Shown here: one piece after another, positions 56,445-64,000 of the stretch
Layout: every line of letters starts with the position of its first letter
How positions within the stretch are numbered: the stretch's first letter is position 1
Notes under the pieces: generated by a model
Told to the model about the DNA's origin: nothing
Seen by the model: the letters and a program-made list of their open reading frames with translations, nothing else
Database searches by the model: none
NCBI GenBank assembly: GCA_034401795.1
Contig: CM067370.1
Coordinates: 102,490,028-102,554,027 of the forward strand
Direction: 5' to 3'
From: Chaetoderma sp. LZ-2023a
Lineage: Eukaryota; Mollusca; Caudofoveata; Chaetodermatida; Chaetodermatidae
DNA length: 64,000 bases
Position numbers and translations under genes: made by a program

Positions 56445-56582
56445 ACTCCAGTTCGCTTTCTACAGTCTCAGTTGGATCCCAGCCTTTGCTTCATAAAAAC
56501 CCCTGCGAGGTATCCTTAGTGGTTCATAGTCAAGATAATATATAAGAAACCTGGAAGCCAACCGAGACTGCAAAAAGCGAAC
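56445..56582. repeat. Fold-back repeat
   Basis: CAGTTCGCTTTCTACAGTCT and AGACTGCAAAAAGCGAACTG are inverted, with ~90 bp between. Confidence 0.75.
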
Positions 56583-56834
56583 TGAGTGTTTTTCTAAAGT
56601 AGTCTTCTCATAATGGAAAGGAACAGATAGCAACTATTCAGATGAACTCAAATCCAAACAAGGTTTAGAACAAGGAGTAATAGGCGTTGTCAAGAATAAC
56701 AACAGAGGTGGATGTTACACTGCAGACCCACTCGTAAAGCTGTCCAAACAACAGAAGGCACTATGGCTCGTCTATGAGTGGTCAGAGCAAAGACAGCAAC
56801 AGCTACACCGAGAAAACAAGGACATACTTGGCCA

Positions 56835-56983
56835 GAATCGAACCCACAACCGACGAAAGCACTAAACATCACAGCCCATAAATGCTTCCACGACACAAAC
56901 GCCGCAAGACTTGCAGTGTTGGTGTGGTGGAAGCATTTGTGGGCTATGATGCTTGGCACTTTCGTCGGTTGTAGGTTCGATTC
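56835..56983. repeat. Inverted repeat with tRNA-like B boxes in both arms
   Basis: The right arm ends TCGTCGGTTGTAGGTTCGAT-TCC, containing GGTTCGATTCC, the pol III B-box consensus. The left arm has its inverse (GAATCGAACCCACAAC). No complete cloverleaf can be folded from either arm, so this is not called a tRNA gene. Confidence 0.6.
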
Positions 56984-57059
56984 CCTGTCAATGCCAAAAT
57001 ACTGTAATGCCACAACTACTGATATAACTTGGCCAGATCAGTAAATGTATGAAAGAACT

Positions 57060-58620
57060 TGCCACCCTACAAGCAGATTCTAGATGACACCGCAGCCACA
57101 GATGATTGTCGAACATGTTTAGGGCAGCCCAGGCTCTGAGGGTTGCATAAGACTGAAGGCCACTTCATCAAGACCAACCAGGCAAAAACATATGCGATCA
57201 GAGAATGGTTTAAGAACCAGTTCATGGATGTAGACGATGAGCCATTACACCAGTTTGTAGGCTGTCCTAGACCACCAGAAACACCAATTGAAACAACTGA
57301 CGTTGAGAAGGCACAAGGCCCTGAGAAATGGATGTGCATTACGTATTCAATGCGCAACAGCATCATCAATGAATTCATTAACTATCCAGGTGAGAGCATC
57401 TCCGAACCAATCACCCCCACCCCACCCCCTCAACGCTGCTGGCCAAGGTACCTTTATCCCGCTGCCCATACCCAAGAAGCTATCTGGACCACCAGCAAAC
57501 CTGCAACCTTGTGTCCCTCAACAGCATCTGAAAGATCTTAATGGGACACTGTGCCGCATCCGAGAAGACAGTTTGACTGAAGCCTGCCAGAGTGGATTTA
57601 GATGAGGCAGCTGTGTAGGCATTTGCCACCATCAAACGATCAACGATCCTGGAGGTACTACATCAAGCTGGATGTAATGACGATGAGCTGTGACTAGTCA
57701 GACTGCTATTGGCAAATACCAAGTAGAAAGTGTCAGTAAGCAAGGACAAATTTGTCCAATACCCATGTCATTGATATATTTTTCAGTCGGGCCACCATAA
57801 GGCCAAAAGTGTCTATTTTGGAAACAATGTTGCTGAAAGCGGTTGCATTTTAGTTTTTGACCATAAAATTGGCATATGTCTTCGGGACCACACAGACAGA
57901 CATCAATCCAAGTTGGAAAAGTTCGCTCCATTAGAGTTATTAAAAAATGCTTCAAAAATGTCCATTTTGAAAACAATGTTGCTGAAAGCTTTTATGCTTT
58001 ATCCTTTGGCCCCAAAATTGGCATATGTGTTCAGGACCCAATGGGCAAGCTTCCCGCTAAGTTTGTAGAGGATTGTACCAGTAGAACCAGAGTTACTAAA
58101 GAATGCGTAAACATGTTTTTTGAAAACTGTTGTTACCGGCTCTTACTGTTGGATTTTAGACACTAAAATTTGTATATAGAACCAGAGTTATTCAAAGATG
58201 TATTAAAAACAACAGCAACAAGTACTCCATGCTTGCATATACCCACTAGACGCGGGTAGAAATATGGAGTCTGCAGCATTCGAGACCCAGAGTGGTTTCC
58301 CACAGGGAGATGGCCTCCCTCCAGTGATGTTTACGTGCTACCTTGTCACAGCCATCTCATTTGTACGAGAACACTCCACAAGACCAAACACACCAGTATC
58401 TACACAGGGCCTTCCATTAGAGTCATGGTAGGCAGACAATGTAAACTTTATAGATGAGAAAATGAAGCCTCTCAATAACCTTCTCCCTATAGCTACAGGA
58501 CAACTCAAGAAGGTGAATCTCATCATGAACAAAGCCGAGACCAAGTTATTAGGGCCGAGGTTTGTGAGGATTTTCACGGACCAAACTGGTTCACGATACA
58601 GATGTCGGAACCACAAACTA
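57060..58620 (+). pseudogene. Non-LTR retrotransposon reverse transcriptase, broken
   Basis: 57143-57605 carries ...NEFINYPGESISEP, then GTFIPLPIPKKLSGPPANLQ and RIREDSLTEACQSGFR in a shifted frame, matching the finger region of LINE-type RTs (PKP-K-GPxNLRP...SQSGFR). After a 57790-58205 insertion, SGFPQGDGLPPVMFTCYL (motif B) and a degraded YADD (stop then ADNVNF) follow at 58275-58450. Several stops and shifts: long dead. Clade not determined. Confidence 0.7.
57790..58205. repeat. ~150-bp tandem repeat, about three units, inside the RT remnant
   Basis: TGTTGCTGAAAGC with a preceding TTTGGAAACAA recurs near 57825 and 57974, with a weaker copy near 58125. AAAATTGGCATATGTCTTCG and AAAATTGGCATATGTGTTCA mark the same phase. 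Confidence 0.75.
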
Positions 58621-58823
58621 GTTCACGAACCTTTTTAGTATGCTATTGTATGCGAGAAATTACTCCTAACAGAAAATAAGATTTAAAGGCAGGTGACTTC
58701 ACTGGCTAAATGGTAGAAAAACACAAATAACAATTCTGACAAATGTTAGAAAATAATATAAGATTCATAGCCAGCTAAGTTCCATTCATGGTTATATTCG
58801 TAAATCACCATTCAGAGATTGCT

Positions 58824-59211
58824 GGTTATACACTATGTATCCTTGTTTACTCACCTTGCCCTTTCACCGCCAAACCTCTGAAAAAGTAAATTCTTTATGA
58901 TATTAAACTTACTCTGTTGTATATTTTGGAATTAACTTGACTGGACGCTGTTGCTGCCTAAGGCAGCAACAGCTTCTAGTCAAATTAATTGCAAAATATT
59001 CAACCGTTTTCCTGCATGGTTTTCCTAAAATTAGATATGGGAGTTCATCGGTGAAAGGGTTAGCTTATGTATGATTCACGAACCACACGAATCCCATGCA
59101 AGCGAACCGAACCATGGTTCATCTTCCCTTGGGCTGCGATTTTCCTAGCCAATGAATGTTCGTTACAGCCCTACAAGTTATACACTATATATCCTTGTTT
59201 ACTCACCCTGT
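58824..59211. repeat. ~35-bp direct repeats around a MITE-B
   Basis: TTATACACTATGTATCCTTG + TTTACTCACC (from about 58826) and TTATACACTATATATCCTTG + TTTACTCACC (from about 59178) enclose the MITE-B and ~115 bp more. Confidence 0.7.
58858..59063. mobile_element. MITE-B copy
   Basis: GCCCTTTCACCGCCAAACC to CGGTGAAAGGGTTAG. Centre CGCTGTTGCTGCCTAAGGCA is a perfect inverse. Confidence 0.85.
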
Positions 59212-59214
59212 CCA

Positions 59215-59500
59215 TGAAGATGGCCCAACAAAGATGGTCTATGCCTGGCCATGTTCTGTGAATGCTACAAGACATGCAAGCACATAACGCCTTGGAATTT
59301 GGTGTACTCTGTACCAAAACTTACAACGCTGATAGAGAACGACACTGCACAAACTCGCTAAGCGTGCTAGGTACGGATCTAAAAGAAGCCGGACTTGTAC
59401 ACTGACGACTAAGAAGAACCCGAGGGAGCTAAGGACTCTCGCTGGGGACAAGAAACAGTGGCCAAAGAAAGACGGATTGCTTTGTTTTCAAACTACTGCA
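59215..59500 (+). pseudogene. Possible 3' end of the non-LTR element
   Basis: Encodes MAQQRWSMPGHVL, then after a stop LEFGVLCTKTYNADRERHC and DLKEAGLVH. The GHVL...R pattern resembles the conserved segment after the RT domain in LINE proteins. Weak evidence; separated from 58620 by the MITE-B. Confidence 0.35.
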
Positions 59501-59542
59501 GCCACAGAAAACATCCCCACCCCATCCCACGCACACACATAC

Positions 59543-59626
59543 AGACACAAACAGTCTTCTCTTCACAGACATTTCTCAAAATCACTGCGAAAGGCATTTT
59601 GCCTGTATTGACCATTAGCAGGTTAA
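59543..59626. mobile_element. MITE-A right-end fragment
   Basis: CAGTCTTCTCTTCACAGACA to TGACCATTAGCAGGTTAA. Confidence 0.65.
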
Positions 59627-59659
59627 TCTTAGTGGTTGCAATAACAACAGAATAATCAG

Positions 59660-59688
59660 TATTATATTATTATTATTATTATTATTAC
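59660..59688. repeat. ATT microsatellite
   Basis: About eight ATT units. Confidence 0.9.
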
Positions 59689-59935
59689 GGGTTCGTTTTG
59701 GCCTCATGACATTTATAAGCAGTAGAGTATACTATTTACAGTGAATCAAACAATACTTACATAATTAGGTATTATATTAAGTAGCAGATTAAAATCTTGA
59801 TACATGGTATGAAGCGATTCAGAATAAATGTTGACATCAAACAAAACATTACGCTAATGTTATAATTTTTAAATGTAATAAAATAAATAAATTATATAAG
59901 GGAGACAATTTTTGTCAGTTGTCAACAATTTTATT

Positions 59936-60335
59936 TAACCCTTTCAATATCACTCACTAAATACAAGTCTTTCATGTAAGAAACGCTTAAATATTTTGAA
60001 GCTAAATTGACTGCAAGCTATTGCTGCCTAGTATAGAAATAACAGCTTCCAGTCAAATTAGTTTCACATGTAGGCTAAAGTCATAATCAAGTATGTCATG
60101 AATGATGCAATTAAGTCCGTCATAAACGTTTAATAGTCTGCCAAGTGGTATGGATTGTAAGCCTTTACCATTTAATAATACTATTTAATAAACATTCTGT
60201 TGAATATTTTTACACTATTTGACTGGGCGCTGTTGCTGCTATAGGAATTCAGGGTTCGATCGATCCTGAAGCGTGGATGGAATTTAACCACAGATGGGCG
60301 GGGCATAGTAAAACTGGATTCATCCATTGAGGTAT
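59936..60335. repeat. MITE-B/C chimeric segment
   Basis: TTTAACCCTTTCAATATCAC, AAATATTTTGAAGCTAAATT, CCTAGTATAGAAATAACAGC, then the MITE-C flank (ATTTAATAAACATTCTGTTG, TTTGACTGGGCGCTGTTGCT, GGGCATAGTAAAACTGGAT). Confidence 0.6.
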
Positions 60336-60717
60336 TTCAGAGTCAACTGAGTTAAAAGACATCATACGTACACACACATTTCTTTTCAGTGAAAAAATAA
60401 GATTAAAAACATTCACAAATAATAGACAAATACGAGTATATAAATTAGGTACGAAATCATAAGGCATGTTAAATTTGCGTGGTTTGGCGATGTGAATAAT
60501 GAGAAATGGTGTCAAGACATGCATTTGTAGCTACAATGTGATAAATCAAACTATACTTTCATAAAGGTAAAACTGAGGTGACTATAAATCACATAGCACT
60601 ATCTAGAGCATAAGGTAATAATACAAACTCCCTACCTAAATCTCACTTATTTTCCAAACGGTTTGCTAAGGGACATTTACTACGTAAAAATGTCAATCAT
60701 CTTGATAATCTTGACCA
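60336..60717. other. No feature recognised
   Basis: AT-rich DNA; no coding or repeat signature seen. Confidence 0.5.
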
Positions 60718-60835
60718 TTAACCCTTTCACCAACAAATCCCTGAAAAAGCATATTCTTTACGATATAAAACCGTGTCGAATATTTTTGAGATTAATTTGA
60801 CTGTAAGCCGTTGCTGCCTAGTTCACGTCAAAATT
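60718..60835. mobile_element. MITE-B left half
   Basis: TTAACCCTTTCACCAACAAA, TTTACGATATAAAACCGTGT, GAGATTAATTTGACTGTAAG; no right half. Confidence 0.75.
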
Positions 60836-61397
60836 GTTCTACGGCTAAAATGCACGCTGCTATCGCTATTCAAATTCACATTTCAAAATAATTTTCAGAT
60901 TTTTCTTCTAAATTCTTTCACCTTACATGACTACTGGTTTTTATCCTCACAGCTATGACAGCTTCAAAGTCACACCAATCTGATCAGTGACTGAAATAAG
61001 TTCTTGAACGGAGGTAATGAAAATAACACAATGTGATATGTAATGCATAAATTATGTATAATCTTAATTCCTTTATTACATAATACAGTTTCAATGTTCA
61101 CCGGGATACATATATTGATAACCGGTGTCCATTTTGAAATGGTGTTTTTGGAATAACAGCAACAGCCTCTAGCATTTCAAAATAGACACCAGCTTTACCT
61201 CCTTAATCATTTAACATGTCAAAACTTGTTTAGAAAATATACAATTTCTCATTGAGAACATCGAGTTAGTAGATATTAGACAGGATAATTCTTGAATTTA
61301 TTGTGTGTACCGACTCTGAGTATTCTCAAACAAATCAGTGACCTGGCTTTTGCAAAGGGTTAGCCAATAGATCGCTACCTACATCTTTCTTAACCAA
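60836..61397. other. Small palindrome, otherwise featureless
   Basis: GGTGTCCATTTTGAAATG (61125) is mirrored by CATTTCAAAATAGACACC (61172). No gene. Confidence 0.5.
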
Positions 61398-61620
61398 TTA
61401 ACCCCCGAATTTGTTAAAAAAAATTTCAGTTTTCTCATAGAAAATGTCCATTTGCAGACCAAGAGAAGACTGTTTTTGAAAATTTATCACTTGAATAACT
61501 GGCTCGGCTATTGAGCCAGTCATTCCAGTAGTAAATTTTCAAAAATAGTCTTCTCTTGGTCTGCAAATGGACATTTCTCCAAACCTCTGCAGAAGCTGTT
61601 TTTGGCTGATATTATGTTAA
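61398..61620. mobile_element. MITE-A copy, full length
   Basis: TTAACCCCCGAATTTGTTAA to GCTGATATTATGTTAA; arms nearly perfect inverses. Confidence 0.87.
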
Positions 61621-61916
61621 AGTGTCTCATTAGGTGATTTTATAAGCAGATTAATGAAAATTTTAAGAAAATCCGACAAGAGCGAATATTATAATTCCGC
61701 TTGCACTTACTTTGCAGCAAATTGGTTGATATCTGGCATGTCAGATACATTTGCTTGCAAGCCGCATCAGCATATATACTTGCACACTTTCAAGATTAAC
61801 ATCAAATGCAACTAACAGTAACATATGCCATGATTATATCACATGTTTACGGGACCATTTTGTTCGAGTCACATGATTCAGTAAGGTTTCTAGAACCGCT
61901 AGTAAATTTGTATAGT
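61621..61916. other. No feature recognised
   Basis: AT-rich unique-looking DNA. Confidence 0.45.
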
Positions 61917-62085
61917 GTCCGCAGGGTCACAGCAGAGGCCATTTTTGGCTGACAACATTAAGCAGGTTTCCCTTACCGATAAGAGAATGTTTTTGAAAAT
62001 TATCACTGGAATGACTGCCTGTTAATGAGTCATTCCAGTGGTAAATTTTCTAAGATATTATTGTCTTGTAAACAAATGGATACTT
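61917..62085. mobile_element. MITE-A copy, degraded
   Basis: GCAGAGGCCATTTTTGGCTG, TTATCACTGGAATGACTGCC, GAGTCATTCCAGTGG; outer ends lost. Confidence 0.65.
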
Positions 62086-62284
62086 TAGTGTTAATGTTCG
62101 AGGTCCTAGAAATTAATTGAAATTTAAAGACGTCATTAATCATCGTATTAGAGATATATCTTTAAAATATTATAAGTTAAAAGATTCATTGAATTTAATT
62201 AAGTCTTTTGTGCAAAATATATTATAAGTTTAATATTGGAATTAATATTTTTTAATGATTTGAATGATTTACAATACAAATGTA

Positions 62285-62285
62285 C

Positions 62286-62316
<31 letters not shown>

Positions 62317-62318
62317 TG
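62285..62318. repeat. ATT microsatellite
   Basis: About eleven ATT units. Confidence 0.9.
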
Positions 62319-62404
62319 CTTAATCCTATCATGGTTAATATTAGTTTGACAAGAGAATCATAAATTTTGCTCAGCAAATGTCCATTTTGGAAGACCACAG
62401 TGGA

Positions 62405-62745
62405 AGGCAATGGATGAATCCAGTTTTATCTATGCCCCGCCCATTTCTGGCTAAGCGCCAATGTTTTGCCCATGTTGGGATCGATCAATCCCTGCACTCC
62501 CAGAATATAAATTTCCAGAAAACTACACAGGTAAGATGTTAAATATTTTGAAACTATTTTGACTAGGTGCTGTTGCTGCCATATGCATATGGCAGCATTC
62601 CGCAGCAACAGTGACTAATCACCTATGACAGGTTTAACTATGTCATTCATGATGTAATTGATTATGATGTTAGATTATATGTCATGCATGTGAGGTTGCT
62701 GATTATGATACAGTATGATCGATCGATAAACTAGATTCATCCATT
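62405..62745. repeat. MITE-C copy
   Basis: TATCTATGCCCCGCCCATTT, GGATCGATCAATCC, AAGATGTTAAATATTTTGAA, TGCTGTTGCTGCCATATGCA, GATTATGATGTTAGATTATA, and GATAAACTAGATTCATCC. Confidence 0.7.
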
Positions 62746-62835
62746 TGGCTGGCTTGAGAATTAACCTCTTAGCCTGCAAATGGACATTAACCAGACACAA
62801 TTTTGGATTTTCTCGACCAATCTTAATGATTAAAG

Positions 62836-63105
62836 ATTTAAATGGTAAATACATTTGCTCTGACAACCAATGGTAAGCTAGCTATTTGACACATTATACA
62901 CTGCTACATGCGGCGAAATAAATGTAATCTGTCGTTTTACATGAATATTATCTACAACCAAACGGTACAAAAGTTGATTTATAAATATATCTGACATTAA
63001 CAGGAGTAATATCGCTATACAGATCTATAATATATTCTGCTAGACATCTTGATCCCTGCTTGCCACAGGAACATTACTGGTATGAAATATCAGTTGTGGT
63101 TATTT
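62836..63105. other. No feature recognised
   Basis: AT-rich DNA between MITE remnants. Confidence 0.45.
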
Positions 63106-63325
63106 TATCCCTTTAATGGTCAAACCAGCAAAAATCTGCTTTTGCAATGGTCTTGAGGAATGTCCATTTGAGGGATGAGAGAACACTGTTTTTAAAGATT
63201 TTATCACTGGAATGCCTGACTCGATAAACGAGCCAAACATATTAGAGATAAAATTTCAGGTTTTTCTTGGCCAGCGTGGACATTCACTGGATGAAATATT
63301 TGCTGTTCTTGACCATTGAATGGTT
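63106..63325. mobile_element. MITE-A copy, diverged
   Basis: ATCCCTTTAATGGTCAAACC to GACCATTGAATGG. Confidence 0.75.
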
Positions 63326-63442
63326 TTTGTTCATTAAAAACTGTCATGATAATAGATTACGTTACAGCACATAGATGAAAGCATGAATGAGCCTATGGAG
63401 TAATGATAATAACACTCAATGATACTATAATATAGTCTCCAT

Positions 63443-63639
63443 GTAACCCATTTATGGTCAAGCCAGCCAAAACCAGCCTCCACAGTGGTCTTAGGAAATG
63501 TCGATTTGTAGGTAGAGGTGATTTTTGAAAAGTTACCACTAGAATGACTGGCTTGATAACGGAGTTAGTCATTCCGGTGGAAAATTGTCAAAAATATTTT
63601 GGCCCAAATTTGACCATTAAAGACCATTAAACTGGTTAA
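63443..63639. mobile_element. MITE-A copy, diverged
   Basis: TAACCCATTTATGGTCAAGC to CCATTAAACTGGTTAA. Confidence 0.72.
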
Positions 63640-63794
63640 ATAATTAGGCAAGATCAGATTTATGAGACCATAGAATACATTAATCTCGACAATATGGATT
63701 TCCAGACACCAGAATCAAGGACAACATTTGATTCTCCTAGCGGTTAGCATTTTTAATGGCTAGAACTAAATACCCTATAAACCTACTATAAACC

Positions 63795-63890
63795 GCAACA
63801 GCTTCCAGTTAAATTAGTTTCAAAGTATTCAACAGAATATTCCATACATCATAAAGAATTTGTCATTCCTGGTGCGCAAGGTTTAAAGGG
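63795..63890. mobile_element. MITE-B right-half fragment
   Basis: GCAACAGCTTCCAGTTAAAT, TTTCAAAGTATTCAACAGAA, GCGCAAGGTTTAAAGGG. Confidence 0.55.
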
Positions 63891-64000
63891 ATACATGTAT
63901 GATTTGTTAGTGAGAGCAGTCAATGCGCAAAATGATATGATATATACAATGAGATTACCGACCCTTTCATCACAAACATAGAACTATTTGGATTACAGGA

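Noticed and set aside
56925..57003. tRNA gene at GGTTCGATTCC
   Set aside because: T-stem pairing fails beyond two base pairs, no matching acceptor strand is found 65-75 bases upstream, and no anticodon arm folds.
3000..63000. Most of the 60-110 codon open frames inside MITEs (for example at 5334-5678, 12458-12856, 37224-37667)
   Set aside because: They run through palindrome arms and recur in each MITE copy (the '[20 protein letters not shown]' string). The frame beginning at 12458 also overlaps true exon 12501-12667 and then continues into intron and MITE.

Overview
The window is nuclear DNA from an animal. Genes are split by GT-AG introns, coding density is very low, and transposon debris dominates. 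The best-supported genes are two tandem copies, both on the + strand, of a cytosolic non-specific dipeptidase (CNDP2, M20 metallopeptidase family). DIRS/Ngaro-type and Tc1 elements, together with arrays of ~150-bp units next to GTCC microsatellites (reminiscent of molluscan 'pearl' elements), suggest a marine invertebrate, perhaps a mollusc. That assignment is inference; no ribosomal or mitochondrial marker is present.

Layout. 1-13694 holds the 3' end of CNDP2 copy 1: a long intron running off the left edge, then its last three exons (9881-9966, 12501-12667, 13650-13694). The left intron contains an ~8.7 kb interval bounded by perfect 28-bp inverted repeats (548-575 / 9180-9207). 13695-31078 is intergenic: MITEs, a Tc1 element with intact ends and a frameshifted transposase (22705-24354), and two ~150-bp tandem arrays (18265-19680, 26497-27623). 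31079-52233 is CNDP2 copy 2, complete, with 12 exons and 482 predicted residues. All metal and catalytic positions sit exactly +6 relative to human CNDP2. Its intron 6 carries a 7.6-kb hAT-like insertion with a perfect 8-bp target duplication (38703-46269), and inside that lies a decayed tyrosine-recombinase retrotransposon (about 39072-43398). 52571-53838 is a 31-bp satellite of exactly 41 units, just 3' of copy 2. 53839-64000 contains fold-back elements (one with a hammerhead-like core), a broken non-LTR reverse transcriptase and more MITEs.

The commonest sequence is a palindromic ~230-bp MITE (here MITE-A) with TTAA target sites and CCC...GGG ends, as in the piggyBac superfamily; about 40 full or partial copies are present. 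MITE-B (CCCTTTCACC ends), MITE-C and MITE-D have different ends but share one central palindrome. Several copies lie within 11-50 bp of splice sites of copy 2, and several are chained through shared TTAA sites.

Most other open frames are short and look like chance frames inside repeats. Exons of copy 1 upstream of 9881 were looked for by eye and not seen; they should lie left of the window.
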